Shown here: positions 1 to 9,267 of the stretch, one piece after another
Layout of the letters: every line of letters starts with the position of its first letter
Position numbering within the stretch: position 1 is the stretch's first letter
Notes under the pieces: generated by a model
Database searches by the model: none
What the model saw: the letters and a program-made list of their open reading frames with translations, nothing else
Told to the model about the DNA's origin: nothing
Assembly (NCBI GenBank): GCA_017416855.1
Contig: JAFQAZ010000024.1
Location: 62,001 to 126,000 of the forward strand
Length of the DNA stretch: 64,000 nucleotides
Direction of reading: 5' to 3'
DNA from: Clostridia bacterium
GTDB lineage: Bacteria > Bacillota > Clostridia > UBA1381 > UBA9506
Made by a program: the position numbers and the translations under genes

Positions 1-710
1 TGAAGTGTGATTTGCATCTCCATTCTGCCTTGTCGCCCTGTGGTGATATGGATATGACGCCCAACAACATTGTGAATATGGCTGTGCTGAACGGTTTGGA
101 TATCATTGCGTTGACAGACCACAATTCGGTGGGCAATGTGCGGGCAGTATTGGAGTGTGCACAGGATAAGCCTCTTTGTGTGGTGCCTGGTTTGGAATTG
201 GAAACCGTGGAAGAAGCGCACTTTGTATGTCTGTTTCCAACAATTGAACAGGCGGAACAATTTATTGAATTTTTAGAGCCATACCGGATGCCCATTGAAA
301 ACCGTCCGGATATTTTTGGTGAACAGGCCTATATGAATGCGCAGGATGAAATTGTGTGGCACGAGCCGCAGCTGCTCACAACAGCGCTGGGATGCTCTGT
401 TTATGATGCGGCACCGGTTGTCTTTAGTCTGGGTGGTGCTATGGTACCGGCTCATGTGGATAAACAGTCTTACAGCATTATCTCTAATCTGGGTATGGTG
501 CCGGAGGATCTGGGTTTTAAAACAGTTGAAATTTCAAAAAATACAACGAAGGAAGAGGCACTCAGCCGGTTTCCTTATTTAGAATCATATCGGCTGATCA
601 CCGATTCAGATGCTCACTATCTGTGGGATATGTACGAGGAACAAAATGTTCTGGAATTAGAAGAAATCAGCGCAAAATGTCTGGTTGAAACGTTGAGAAA
701 GGGGCGATAA
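1..710 (+). CDS. PHP-domain metal-dependent phosphoesterase, 5' end cut by window edge
   Basis: PHP (polymerase and histidinol phosphatase) family hydrolase of about 236 residues. The reading frame starts at the window edge: the first two bases are TG in frame, so the start codon is probably an NTG whose first base lies just outside. It then reads K-C-D-L-H-L-H-S, the metal-binding HxH motif 1. Further PHP signatures are ALTDHNS (motif 2), HVDKQSYS, and the C-terminal DSDAH motif, all expected to bind a multinuclear metal centre that hydrolyses a phosphoester. Substrate unknown. The yjbQ gene follows after 2 bases, so they are co-transcribed. In Clostridia such PHP proteins often sit beside Fe-S hydrogenase genes, but the upstream neighbour is not visible. 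Confidence 0.85.
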   Translation, partial: KCDLHLHSALSPCGDMDMTPNNIVNMAVLNGLDIIALTDHNSVGNVRAVLECAQDKPLCVVPGLELETVEEAHFVCLFPTIEQAEQFIEFLEPYRMPIENRPDIFGEQAYMNAQDEIVWHEPQLLTTALGCSVYDAAPVVFSLGGAMVPAHVDKQSYSIISNLGMVPEDLGFKTVEISKNTTKEEALSRFPYLESYRLITDSDAHYLWDMYEEQNVLELEEISAKCLVETLRKGR

Positions 711-712
711 GT

Positions 713-1129
713 ATGAAATCATACCGCAAAGAATTATTTTTTGAAGCAAACCGCCGCAGAGAAATTTTTCGGATTACCGATGATGTTCAGCAGGCGATTA
801 ATGAAAGTGGCATAAAAGAGGGCTTTGTGCTGGTGAATGCTATGCATATTACCGCCAGCGTGTTCATTAACGATAACGAATCCGGCCTGCACCATGATTA
901 TGAGGTGTGGCTGGAGAAACTGGCACCGGAAAAACCTTATGATCAATATTGGCACAATGGCTATGAGGATAATGCCGATGCACACTTAAAACGCACCATT
1001 ATGGGACGTGAGGTTATGTGCGCCATCACAGGCGGCAAATTGGATTTTGGCCCCTGGGAACAGATTTTTTACTATGAATTAGATGGTAAACGCAGAAAAA
1101 GAGTATTGATTAAAATCATTGGTGAATAA
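713..1129 (+). CDS. YjbQ / UPF0047 family protein
   Basis: 138-residue protein of the YjbQ (UPF0047) family, annotated elsewhere as a secondary thiamine-phosphate synthase-like enzyme; the physiological role is unsettled. Family features visible are the [18 protein letters not shown] segment, [18 protein letters not shown], and the C-terminal [29 protein letters not shown] strand-rich tail with conserved His and Glu residues. Length is normal for the family. ATG start, 2 bases after the PHP stop with GGGGCGATAAGT just before it. A strong terminator follows, so this is the last gene of its operon. Confidence 0.85.
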   Translation: MKSYRKELFFEANRRREIFRITDDVQQAINESGIKEGFVLVNAMHITASVFINDNESGLHHDYEVWLEKLAPEKPYDQYWHNGYEDNADAHLKRTIMGREVMCAITGGKLDFGPWEQIFYYELDGKRRKRVLIKIIGE

Positions 1130-1139
1130 GAAAAATGCG

Positions 1140-1174
1140 GGCTGTAGCATAATGACCTTCGCTACAGCCTTTTT
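1140..1174 (+). terminator. Rho-independent terminator after yjbQ
   Basis: Perfect 9-bp stem GGCTGTAGC (1140-1148) / GCTACAGCC (1161-1169) with a 12-base loop, followed by five T. It closes the PHP-yjbQ operon 18 bases before the next start codon. Confidence 0.85.
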
Positions 1175-1191
1175 GAATATCCGGAGGGAGT

Positions 1192-3816
1192 ATGAAACAG
1201 ATTGCTGTCGGCATTCTGGCCCATGTAGATGCCGGAAAAACCACACTTTCAGAAGGGTTTTTATATACGGCGGGGGCTATACGAAAATTGGGCAGAGTGG
1301 ATGCAAAGGACACCTTTTTAGATACAGATGAAATAGAGAGAAAACGTGGCATTACCATTTTTTCGAAGCAGGCTGTGATGACGCTGGAAAACACAGTGAT
1401 AACATTACTGGATACGCCGGGTCACGTGGACTTTGTAGCGGAAGCTGAACGGACGCTTTCTGTGCTTGATTATGCCATTTTGGTGGTTAGTGGCACCGAT
1501 GGGGTGCAAAGCCACACCAAAACCGTTTGGGAAATGTTGAAAAAACACAACATTCCTGCGTTTGTTTTTATTAATAAGCTGGATTTATCCGGTAGCGATA
1601 AGGAACAGGTTTTGCAGTCTTTAAAAACAGAACTGACAGGTAATTTTGTTGATTTTACAGACGGTGAAGATATTCTTTCTGAAAATCTGGGCATGTGCAG
1701 CGAAGAATTAATGGATGAATTTTTAGCTGGTGGGTTATCTCAAAAAACAGTTGCTGCGGCCATTCAGAAAAGACAGGTTTTTCCCTGCTTTGCAGGCTCT
1801 GCTCTGAAAATGGAGGGCGTTGAGTTCTTTTTAAAAGCCTTCGACTGTTTAACGGAAGAAACGCCGGGGATGAATGAGTTTGGCGCCAAGATATTTAAAA
1901 TCGGTCAGGATGATAAAGGTAACCGCCTGACATATATGAAGGTGACCGGTGGCAGCTTAAAGGTTAAAAGCATGATTGAATCAGCGGAGGGGATAACGGA
2001 AAAAGTGAATGAAATCCGTATTTACTCCGGCGAAAAATATAAAACAGAGGATGAGGTATTTCCCGGCTGTGTTTGTGCGGTGACGGGGCTTAAAAAAACG
2101 GTGGCCGGTCAGGGGCTCGGCTTTGAAAAAAATGCTTCTTCGCTCACGGCAGAGCCGATTTTTAACTATCGTGTCATTTTGCCGAAGGGGGTTGAACCCT
2201 CTGTGGCTTTGGAAAAGTTTAAGGAATTAGAGCAGGAGGAAACTCAGCTTCGGGTAACTTGGAATGCCCAGTTGAAAGAGATTCAGCTTCGTTTAATGGG
2301 TGAAATTCAACTGGAGATTTTAAAACAGTTGGTTTTTAAGCGCTTCGATATGGTGGTGGAGTTTGAAGAAGGTCGCATAGTCTATAAAGAAACCATTGAA
2401 AACGTCGTAGAAGGGGTGGGGCATTTTGAACCACTCAGGCATTATGCTGAGGTGCATCTGGTGTTGAGTCCCTTGCCGACCGGCAGCGGACTGCAGTTTG
2501 AAGCAGAGTGTCCGGAGAGCGTTCTGGATAAAAACTGGCAACGGCTAGTGCTGACCCATCTGATGGAAAAACAGCATATCGGCGTGCTGACAGGTTCTCC
2601 CATTACAGATATGAAAATCACATTAAAGTCCGGAGCGGCACACATAAAGCACACGGAGGGCGGCGATTTCAGACAGGCAACCTACCGCGCTGTGCGTCAC
2701 GGTCTGCGACAGGCAAAGTCAGTTTTGTTGGAGCCTTATTACGATTTTGTCATTGACCTTCCTTTGGAAAATGTGGGTAAGGCCATGACGGACTTAGATA
2801 TGATGGGTGCCGATTTTACCATCGGTCACCCCAGAGGTGATATGACGCAAATTACCGGCAATGCACCGGCAGAAGCCATAAGAAACTATCAGAAGCAAAT
2901 CACCGGCTATACCCACGGTAAAGGCCGGATCAGCTGTCAGTTCGCATCTTACGGCAAGTGTCATAATGCAGAAGCAGTGATAGCAGCAATCGGATATGAT
3001 GTTGATGCCGATGTTGAGAATACAGCCGATTCCGTTTTTTGCGAACACGGTGCCGGTTTTACGGTGAAGTGGGACGAAGTGACGGACTATATGCATTTAG
3101 AAAGTGTGCTAAAGCCTAAAAAAGCTGTCAGCGAAAGTGCAGGTGCTCCCAGAGGCGGTATGGCGTTTCGCGGATCTGATGAGGAGCTTCTGAAAATTTT
3201 TGAAAAAACCTATGGTAAGGTGGAAACAAAGCTTCCCAATCAGGCTATGCGCACGCGAAAAGAGGTCAGTGAATCCAAATACAGCGCTGGACCGAAAAAA
3301 CGGTATGATAAGCATTATTTGCTGATTGATGGCTATAACATTATTTTTGCCTGGGATGAGCTGAAAAAAATGGCGACGGATAATTTAGAGACGGCTCGAA
3401 AAGCCCTAATTGACCGACTTTCTGTCTATAAGGTATTTAAAGGCTATGAAATTCTGTTGGTGTTTGATGCCTATAAAGTGAAAGGTAACCGCGGAGAAGT
3501 GGAACAGGAGCAGGGCATAACCGTTGTTTACACAAAGGAAGCACAAACGGCAGATGCTTACATTGAAAAAGCAGTCAAAGAGTTGACCAAAGAATATAAT
3601 GTAACTGTTGCTACATCCGATGCACTTGAGCAGTTGATTATTTTCGGCAGTGGTGCATACAGAATGCCGGCCAGCCATTTGGAGGCAGAAGTAAAAGGCG
3701 TTGAAAAAGATGTAAAGCAAATGGTGGAGCGGTACAATATGGAAACAGAAGCCCAGGGATTTTTAAAGGTTTTAGAAGAAAAACTGGCAGACTGGAAAGA
3801 GCGTTCTAAGGAATAA
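1192..3816 (+). CDS. TetM-like ribosomal GTPase fused to C-terminal NYN (YacP-like) nuclease domain
   Basis: 874 residues. The N-terminal 640 or so residues are an EF-G paralogue of the TetM/TetO ribosome-protection class: G1 AHVDAGKT at 10-17, RGITI switch I, DTPGH G3, NKLD G4, then EF-G domains II-V. From about residue 700 comes a separate domain, KHYLLIDGYNIIFAW (Asp713) then LLVFDAYKVKGN and VATSDALEQ, matching the PIN-like NYN/YacP fold with its acidic metal site. I infer a translation factor that acts on the ribosome and carries a putative RNase. TetM itself is about 640 residues and lacks this tail. Whether it protects against tetracycline cannot be told; chromosomal copies in Clostridia are generally called translation-factor GTPases. 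RBS GGAGGGAG. Single-gene unit between two terminators. Confidence 0.85.
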   Translation: MKQIAVGILAHVDAGKTTLSEGFLYTAGAIRKLGRVDAKDTFLDTDEIERKRGITIFSKQAVMTLENTVITLLDTPGHVDFVAEAERTLSVLDYAILVVSGTDGVQSHTKTVWEMLKKHNIPAFVFINKLDLSGSDKEQVLQSLKTELTGNFVDFTDGEDILSENLGMCSEELMDEFLAGGLSQKTVAAAIQKRQVFPCFAGSALKMEGVEFFLKAFDCLTEETPGMNEFGAKIFKIGQDDKGNRLTYMKVTGGSLKVKSMIESAEGITEKVNEIRIYSGEKYKTEDEVFPGCVCAVTGLKKTVAGQGLGFEKNASSLTAEPIFNYRVILPKGVEPSVALEKFKELEQEETQLRVTWNAQLKEIQLRLMGEIQLEILKQLVFKRFDMVVEFEEGRIVYKETIENVVEGVGHFEPLRHYAEVHLVLSPLPTGSGLQFEAECPESVLDKNWQRLVLTHLMEKQHIGVLTGSPITDMKITLKSGAAHIKHTEGGDFRQATYRAVRHGLRQAKSVLLEPYYDFVIDLPLENVGKAMTDLDMMGADFTIGHPRGDMTQITGNAPAEAIRNYQKQITGYTHGKGRISCQFASYGKCHNAEAVIAAIGYDVDADVENTADSVFCEHGAGFTVKWDEVTDYMHLESVLKPKKAVSESAGAPRGGMAFRGSDEELLKIFEKTYGKVETKLPNQAMRTRKEVSESKYSAGPKKRYDKHYLLIDGYNIIFAWDELKKMATDNLETARKALIDRLSVYKVFKGYEILLVFDAYKVKGNRGEVEQEQGITVVYTKEAQTADAYIEKAVKELTKEYNVTVATSDALEQLIIFGSGAYRMPASHLEAEVKGVEKDVKQMVERYNMETEAQGFLKVLEEKLADWKERSKE

Positions 3817-3856
3817 AAAAGTCCCCGCAACAGAATGAATTTGCGGGGATTTCGTT
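3815..3856. terminator. Bidirectional terminator between the TetM-like gene and araC-type gene
   Basis: Perfect 9-bp stem TCCCCGCAA (3822-3830) / TTGCGGGGA (3841-3849). T-rich on the plus side (TTTCGTTTT) and A-run on the left (AAAAAA), so it can terminate both converging genes. Confidence 0.85.
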
Positions 3857-4654
3857 TTATGCACGGTGCGTTTTCCGGTAACCGAGAGGCGAAGCGCCCA
3901 TTATACTTTTAAAGGTTTTACAAAAATGGTTTGAGGAGTTAAACCCGGTAGCAAAAGCGATTTCTGTCACATTTTTCTTTGTGCTGATCAATAACTCAAC
4001 TGCTTTTTTTATACGGTACTTATTCAAATATTCCGAAAAAGTAAAACCGGTATTTTCTTTAAATAATCGGCTTAAATAAGAAGGATTCATAAAAAAACGG
4101 TTAGCCACTGCTGTTAAAGTAAGCTCTGAAGCATAAGCTTCATTGATATAGGCAACCACATCTAAAATACGGTTGGAGGTTACATTGCTTTCGGAAAGAA
4201 CAGAAACCGTTTTTTGTCGGTTTAACAGAATCAGCAATTCACATATCAGCGCCTTTAGCATCAGGGGGTTATCTTCTTCGTTAAATTCCGTTAAAAGTTC
4301 AGTGAAAATACTTTGCAACCGCAGCTGGGTGCCGATTTGGAAAATAGCCGCTTCTGTCTGCAAAAGGTCGACAGCCGGGGGAAACTCCTGCAGAAATTCT
4401 TTATCTAAATAAAACAGAATCCGTTTCCGTTTCGGGTTTTTCAAGGTGATACTTTTGTGGATGGTGTTTGGGGGAATGATAATGACGTCACCTTTTTTAA
4501 CGGTATAAATTTTATCGTCAATAAAATAGGCAATTTCACCCTGGCACAGGTAATAGAACTCATAAAGAGCGTGAAAATGACGGTCGGTGGCAAGACTGCC
4601 GCCTATGTGTTCTTCAATGGTAAATTTTGTGTTTTCCTGAAAGAATTTTTCCAT
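3857..4654 (-). CDS. AraC family transcriptional regulator (cupin + HTH)
   Basis: 265 residues. N-terminal cupin-like sensor (HFHALYEFYYLCQGEIAYFIDDKIYTVKKGDVIIIPP at about 27-64) and C-terminal AraC double HTH from about 165 (LTAVANRFFMNPSYLSRLFKENTGFTF and the second helix pair ending GFNSSNHFCKTFKSIMGASPLGYRK). It is divergent from nagB, sharing a 149-base control region, so it probably regulates amino-sugar use; the effector is not identifiable. Start ATG at 4654 with RBS AAGGGGA 5 bases upstream. Confidence 0.9.
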   Translation of the reverse strand: MEKFFQENTKFTIEEHIGGSLATDRHFHALYEFYYLCQGEIAYFIDDKIYTVKKGDVIIIPPNTIHKSITLKNPKRKRILFYLDKEFLQEFPPAVDLLQTEAAIFQIGTQLRLQSIFTELLTEFNEEDNPLMLKALICELLILLNRQKTVSVLSESNVTSNRILDVVAYINEAYASELTLTAVANRFFMNPSYLSRLFKENTGFTFSEYLNKYRIKKAVELLISTKKNVTEIAFATGFNSSNHFCKTFKSIMGASPLGYRKTHRA

Positions 4655-4803
4655 TCAAACATCCCCTTAATGTCATTTGTATTCATTGTACCACAAAAAA
4701 GTAAAAAAAAGAATATAAAATTGAAAAAATGTTAAAAAAAACATAGAAAATTTGATTTTTTTATTATATGATTATCATATATAATTACAGGAGGTACATC
4801 ATT
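4655..4803. promoter_or_regulatory. Divergent control region between araC-type gene and nagBA
   Basis: Very AT-rich 149-base gap. On the plus strand there are competing promoter-like pairs, TTGAAA (4721) - N17 - TAGAAA (4744) and TTGATT (4752) followed by TATCAT (4773); I cannot choose between them. TATAAT at 4780 is too close to the nagB RBS (AGGAGG, 4789-4794) to serve it. Operators for the AraC protein are expected here but none is obvious. Confidence 0.4.
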
Positions 4804-5529
4804 ATGGAAATTATTAAAAGTAAAACTGCGGCTGACTTAGGTAAAGCAGCAGGCGAATTTGCAGCGAAAAAACTGCGTGAAGCGATTGCAGAGAAGGGCA
4901 ATGCCAGACTGATTCTCTCCACCGGTGCATCTCAGTTTGAAACTTTGGCAACTTTGGTTAAGGAAGATGTTGACTGGTCTAAAGTTGAAATGTTCCACTT
5001 AGATGAATATGTTAACCTGCCCGAAACCCATCCGGCAAGCTTCCGTAAATATTTAAAAGAACGCTTCATTAACATTGTTAACCCCCAAAAGGCTTATCTG
5101 GTAGATGGTAATAATCCTGAAGAAGCAATCCGTTACCTGACAGAAGAGATCACCAAGGCTCCCATTGATGTAGCCCTGATCGGTGTTGGTGAAAATGCTC
5201 ACATTGCCTTTAACGACCCACCGGCAAATTTTGATACCAAAGAGTCTTACTTTGTTGTAGATTTAGATGAAAAATGCCGTATGCAGCAGGTTGGAGAAGG
5301 CTGGTTTGCAGGTCTTTCCGATGTACCGGCACAGGCTATTTCTATGACACCGTATCGCATTATGCAGAGTAAAACCATCATTTCTGCTGTTCCTCATGCT
5401 GTGAAGGCAAATGCAATTAAATTGATGATGGAAAACGACACCACTAACATGATTCCGGCAACGCTGTTAAAGGAACATCCCGATTGTCATCTGTTTGTGG
5501 ATGAAAACTCCGCCGGAGACACGCTGTAA
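4804..5529 (+). CDS. nagB: Glucosamine-6-phosphate deaminase (NagB family)
   Basis: 241 residues, normal NagB length. Converts glucosamine-6-phosphate to fructose-6-phosphate and ammonia. Visible are the phosphate-binding LSTGASQFETL, HLDEYV with the catalytic Asp, and GVGENAHIAFNDPP with the catalytic His. Where E. coli NagB has NDGHIAFNEP this protein has ENAHIAFNDP, so the Asp and Glu near the ring-opening His are Asn and Asp; this is a COG0363 subfamily pattern rather than decay. Start ATG 4804 is preferred over an upstream in-frame ATG because AGGAGG lies 9 bases before it. It forms an operon with nagA (15-base gap). Confidence 0.85.
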   Translation: MEIIKSKTAADLGKAAGEFAAKKLREAIAEKGNARLILSTGASQFETLATLVKEDVDWSKVEMFHLDEYVNLPETHPASFRKYLKERFINIVNPQKAYLVDGNNPEEAIRYLTEEITKAPIDVALIGVGENAHIAFNDPPANFDTKESYFVVDLDEKCRMQQVGEGWFAGLSDVPAQAISMTPYRIMQSKTIISAVPHAVKANAIKLMMENDTTNMIPATLLKEHPDCHLFVDENSAGDTL

Positions 5530-5544
5530 GAAGAGGCTTTTGCT

Positions 5545-6711
5545 ATGATTACAAAAATTAAAAACGGCCGTTTTCTTTTGCCACAGGGTGAAGTGACGGA
5601 TGTTTGCTTATATTTTGAAAATGATACCATTATGGCTATTACCAAAGAGGAACTGCCCTTTGATGTGGAGATAGATGCCGGTGGTCAGTATGTGTCCCCG
5701 GGGTTTATTGATATCCATTCTCACGGCGGGGGCGGCTTTGATGTGATGGATGGCGGCGTGGAGCCTATTGTCAGAGCAGCTAATCTGCACGTGCAGCACG
5801 GCACCACTTGTTATATGCCCACCAGTCTTGCCTGTTCCACAGGGGTACTGTTGGATTTTTTAAAAGACCTTTCCGAAGTTATGTCTGAGGGTCTTGCCAA
5901 AAGTCGCATTGTAGGTGCTCATTTAGAAGGTCCTTATTTTTCTCATGCCCAGAGCGGTGCGCAGAATCCGGACTACATTATTCCGCCCAATCCGGCAGAA
6001 TATAAAGAGATTATCAGACAGTATGGCAACATCATTAAGCGCTGGAGCTTTGCGCCGGAACATGAAGGCAGCAGAGAATTCTGTAAGACTTTGACGGATA
6101 ACGGCATTTCTCCGTCAATCGCTCATAGCGATGCGGTTTATGATGATGTGCTGGCGGCCTATGAAGAAGGCTGTCGCACAGTCACTCATCTGTATTCCGG
6201 TATGTCTACCATTACCCGAAAGGGTGGTTTCCGCCGGTTGGGCGTGGTGGAATCGACCTATCTGTTAGATGATATGACGGCTGAGGTCATTGCCGACGGT
6301 TGCCATCTGCCTCCTGAACTGCTACAGCTCATTGTGAAGCAGCTGGGAAAAGACCATGTGTGCCTGGTGACCGATGCCATGCGCGGTGCCGGTATGCCGG
6401 ATGGTCCTTCCTATTTAGGGAGAAAGGACGAGGCAATGGAATGTGTTATTGAAGATGGTGTTGCCAAGTTGCTGGATAAGAGCGGTTTTGCAGGCAGTGT
6501 CGCAACGGCTGACCGCCTGGTGCGCACTATGGTGCAAAAAGTTGGCTTAACGGTGGCTGATGCTGTTCATATGATGACGGCGACTCCTGTCCGTGTGCTG
6601 GGCATGTGCGATATCGGAGCCCTTGAGACAGGATGCAAAGCGGATATCATTTTCTTTGATGATAACATTACCGTCAATCATGTCATTGTAAACGGTAAAA
6701 CAGTAAAATAA
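5545..6711 (+). CDS. nagA: N-acetylglucosamine-6-phosphate deacetylase
   Basis: 388-residue amidohydrolase-superfamily enzyme that removes acetate from GlcNAc-6-P, feeding NagB. Motifs: GFIDIHSHGGGGFDVMDG (metal HxH), HLEGPYFS (metal Glu), AHSDAVYDD, THLYSGMS, and TDAMRGAGMPDG (catalytic Asp). The C-terminal strand reads TVNHVIVNGKTVK. Second gene of nagBA, RBS GAAGAGG. Its last codons and terminator are duplicated 2.6 kb downstream (9266-9355), which brackets a foreign-looking insertion. Confidence 0.93.
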   Translation: MITKIKNGRFLLPQGEVTDVCLYFENDTIMAITKEELPFDVEIDAGGQYVSPGFIDIHSHGGGGFDVMDGGVEPIVRAANLHVQHGTTCYMPTSLACSTGVLLDFLKDLSEVMSEGLAKSRIVGAHLEGPYFSHAQSGAQNPDYIIPPNPAEYKEIIRQYGNIIKRWSFAPEHEGSREFCKTLTDNGISPSIAHSDAVYDDVLAAYEEGCRTVTHLYSGMSTITRKGGFRRLGVVESTYLLDDMTAEVIADGCHLPPELLQLIVKQLGKDHVCLVTDAMRGAGMPDGPSYLGRKDEAMECVIEDGVAKLLDKSGFAGSVATADRLVRTMVQKVGLTVADAVHMMTATPVRVLGMCDIGALETGCKADIIFFDDNITVNHVIVNGKTVK

Positions 6712-6720
6712 TAAAACTTC

Positions 6721-6761
6721 GGGCCATTCGGCAGACAAATTCCTGCTGAATGGCTCTTTTT
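6721..6761 (+). terminator. Terminator after nagA
   Basis: 14-bp stem GGGCCATTCGGCAG (6721-6734) / CTGCTGAATGGCTC (6743-6756) with two G-T pairs, followed by a T-run. The right arm is identical to that of the terminator at 9315-9355. Confidence 0.88.
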
Positions 6762-6805
6762 GCGTACATAGCAATTTTTGGATTCTTTAACAGCAATTTT
6801 TGATA

Positions 6806-6834
6806 TTGTGTTTTTTTATTCCGATTGTTACAAT
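6806..6834 (+). promoter_or_regulatory. Probable promoter of the ceramidase-like gene
   Basis: TTGTGT (6806-6811) - 17 bases - TACAAT (6829-6834), with TG one base before the -10 (extended -10). The gap also holds a direct repeat AGCAATTTTTG at 6770 and 6792. Confidence 0.45.
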
Positions 6835-6929
6835 GATTACATTAAATGCTGATAATAGAAATTTATGGTTTATCATTACATGCTATAGCAGAATACTTTG
6901 TCAGCATCATACGAATAAAGGAGATTTTT

Positions 6930-8264
6930 ATGAAAACAGGTTTTTCAAAAATATGTATTAATCCACCATATGGATCACCTATTGTAGGATATTATGAGCC
7001 ACGATTTACAAAAGGGATATTGGATAATTTGTATGTTAGAGCAGTTGCATTTAATGATGGTGAAAATAAAGCGTTAATTATTTCGCTGGATTTAATTGAA
7101 TTGGGGCAAAAGTACTTTGATGCTTTAAAGGATACTGTCAATCAAGCAACAGGTGTTAAAAAAGATGCAATATTTATTAACTGTTCTCACACTCACACCG
7201 GACCGCTTGTGGGCAAGGACCCTGCATCTGATAAAGAAAGTGATGAAGTATATGATGCTTTTTTAATTTCTTGTGTGCGTGATGCGGCGATATATGCGAT
7301 TGATGATCTTAAAGAAGCTACAATCGAAACGGCAGAGGCTCAGGCAAAGAATATTTCCTTCATACGCCGTTACCGCATGAAAGATGGCTCAGTTGCCACG
7401 AATCCCGGTGTAAACAACAAAAATATTGATTGCCCGTTGGGAAAGCCTAATGAAACTGTAAAGCTTGTCAAAATAATCAGAGAGAATGCAGATGATATAT
7501 TTATTGTCAATTTTGGGACACATCCGGACACTGTAGGCGGTGAATATATCAGTGCAGATTATATGGGATATGTATGTTCAATTATAGAAAATGCTATTCA
7601 TCATACGCAATGTATGTTTTTGCAGGCACCCCAGGGAGATGTTAACCATGTAAATGTTAGTCCTTCAAAGGGTGAAGCATCGATTTCTGAAATAGACTTT
7701 GATGGCGTTCCCAGAGGGATAAAACACGCAGAGCATATGGGCAGAGTAATTGCCGGAGCGGTTCTTTCAGTCTGCTCTGTTACAGAAAAAGTTAAAAGTG
7801 ACAAAATATCATTTAAAACAAAAACAGTCGAGCTTCCGTCTAATCAGGAAAATAATCGTCTTGAGGAAGCGAAAACAATACACATATTGTATGAAACAGG
7901 CAGAGCCAATGAACTTCCCTATAAGGAAATGGCCCTTACAACAGCGGTAGCAGAGGCAGAACGAATTATAAAGCTTCAAAATGGTCCTGCAGCATTTACA
8001 TTTACTTTGTCGGCAATTAGAATTGGGGACATCGTGTTTGCAGGAATAGGGGGAGAGCCTTTCACAGAGGTGGGAAACCGTATATGCAGACAGTCTCCTT
8101 TTGGGCAGACCATTTTATGTTGCCTTACAAGCAGTGCAGGCACATATATCCCTGCAAATGAAAACTACGCAGAAGGCGGCTATGAAGTGAAAAGCTCTGT
8201 CATCAAGCCAGGCGGCGATGATATCATCGTAGAAGGCATGATAGAACTGCTTAATGAACTTTAA
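6930..8264 (+). CDS. Neutral/alkaline ceramidase-like hydrolase, N-terminal domain only, cytoplasmic
   Basis: 444 residues with the neutral/alkaline non-lysosomal ceramidase N-terminal fold. Evidence: TGFSKICINPPYGSPIVGYY start, NCSHTHTGP (zinc-binding His pair), NFGTHPDTVGG, QAPQGDVNHVN, and the closing SSAGTYIPANENYAEGGYEV. Classical ceramidases are about 650 residues, secreted, and have a C-terminal Ig-like domain; here both signal peptide and C-terminal domain are missing, so the substrate may be a small amide rather than ceramide. Start ATG 6930 is chosen over an upstream in-frame ATG because AAGGAG lies 6 bases before it. Composition is clearly AT-richer than nagA. The AEC permease follows, suggesting uptake plus hydrolysis of one compound. 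Confidence 0.78.
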   Translation: MKTGFSKICINPPYGSPIVGYYEPRFTKGILDNLYVRAVAFNDGENKALIISLDLIELGQKYFDALKDTVNQATGVKKDAIFINCSHTHTGPLVGKDPASDKESDEVYDAFLISCVRDAAIYAIDDLKEATIETAEAQAKNISFIRRYRMKDGSVATNPGVNNKNIDCPLGKPNETVKLVKIIRENADDIFIVNFGTHPDTVGGEYISADYMGYVCSIIENAIHHTQCMFLQAPQGDVNHVNVSPSKGEASISEIDFDGVPRGIKHAEHMGRVIAGAVLSVCSVTEKVKSDKISFKTKTVELPSNQENNRLEEAKTIHILYETGRANELPYKEMALTTAVAEAERIIKLQNGPAAFTFTLSAIRIGDIVFAGIGGEPFTEVGNRICRQSPFGQTILCCLTSSAGTYIPANENYAEGGYEVKSSVIKPGGDDIIVEGMIELLNEL

Positions 8265-8322
8265 TTTGAGCTTGGTTTACAATATTGATTATCGTTGGAT
8301 AAAAGAGGGAGACAAAAAGTTT

Positions 8323-9267
8323 ATGATTGATAGTTTTTTAGGGGCCTTATCCCCATTGCTTATGTTGTTTTTATGTATGTTGTCAGGGTATCTTCTCAAT
8401 AAGCTTAAGCTTATGCCGGAAGCTACAGCAACGGTACTTTCTAAATGTGAAAAATACTTATTTATGCCTGCTTTGGGATATGCAACTTTCTCAAAATATT
8501 GCACAGTGGCAACAATTAGTGAAAATGCAAATATTGTTATATATTCTATGATTGCAATCACGATTGCAATCATAATAGCAATACCGCTTTCTAAAGCGTT
8601 TGAAAAACACGACCTTAATCAGCGTAACATTTACAAATATGCATTGGTTTTTGCAAATCACGGCTTTATGGGCAATGCTATTGTTCCGCTTGTTTTGGGA
8701 GGACAGGAGCATTTGTATAAATATCTTCTTTTTACCTTGCCGTTGAATTTTTTGACTTACATATGGGGAATTAATATTTTGACACCAAAAGAGTTGCGTT
8801 CAGGAAGTTTGCTTAAAAATCTGCTAAACGCACCCATGGTTGGTATGCTTTTGGGAATGGTTGTCGGTCTGACGGGTACACAAAAGCTAATGCCCGGATT
8901 CATCATTACTACCGTAGAATCACTACAGAACTGTATGGGACCGGTTGCCATGATACTTACCGGCTTTGTTATAGGAAATTATTCATTTAAGAGCTTGCTT
9001 TCTCAAAAAAAAGTTTATATAGTAACCGCATTAAGATTAGTGGCTCTGCCGGTTGTTATTTTGACAATTCTTCTATTGTGCGGGGCAAATGAATATATAA
9101 TGATGCTTTCATTATTTGCTTATGCAACACCGCTGGGATTAAATACGGTTGTTTTTCCGGCGATTTACGGCGGAGATACTCAAACAGGAGCCAGTATGGC
9201 GATGATCAGCCATGTTTTTTGCGTTATAACGATTCCTGTTATGTACGGATTACTTACATTGCTATGA
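8323..9267 (+). CDS. AEC family (auxin efflux carrier-like) permease
   Basis: 314-residue membrane protein with about ten hydrophobic segments in two halves, typical of AEC transporters of organic anions such as malate. Seen: SPLLMLFLCMLSGYLLNKLKLMP at the N-terminus, ANHGFMGNAIVPLVLGG in the middle, and LFAYATPLGLNTVVFPAIYGGD near the end. Start ATG 8323 follows AGAGGGAGA; an upstream in-frame ATG overlapping the ceramidase stop has no better RBS. Co-transcribed with the ceramidase-like gene. Its stop codon runs directly into a nagA 3'-end remnant. Confidence 0.83.
   Translation: MIDSFLGALSPLLMLFLCMLSGYLLNKLKLMPEATATVLSKCEKYLFMPALGYATFSKYCTVATISENANIVIYSMIAITIAIIIAIPLSKAFEKHDLNQRNIYKYALVFANHGFMGNAIVPLVLGGQEHLYKYLLFTLPLNFLTYIWGINILTPKELRSGSLLKNLLNAPMVGMLLGMVVGLTGTQKLMPGFIITTVESLQNCMGPVAMILTGFVIGNYSFKSLLSQKKVYIVTALRLVALPVVILTILLLCGANEYIMMLSLFAYATPLGLNTVVFPAIYGGDTQTGASMAMISHVFCVITIPVMYGLLTLL

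Noticed and set aside
1192-3816. Calling the first GTPase a tetracycline-resistance determinant
   Set aside because: It has a C-terminal NYN domain absent from TetM/TetO and no mobile-element or leader-peptide context; it fits a chromosomal translation factor better.
4804-5529. NagB active-site differences (ENAHIAFNDP) considered a sign of inactivation
   Set aside because: The catalytic His and HLDEY Asp are kept, and this pattern is typical of a populated COG0363 subfamily.
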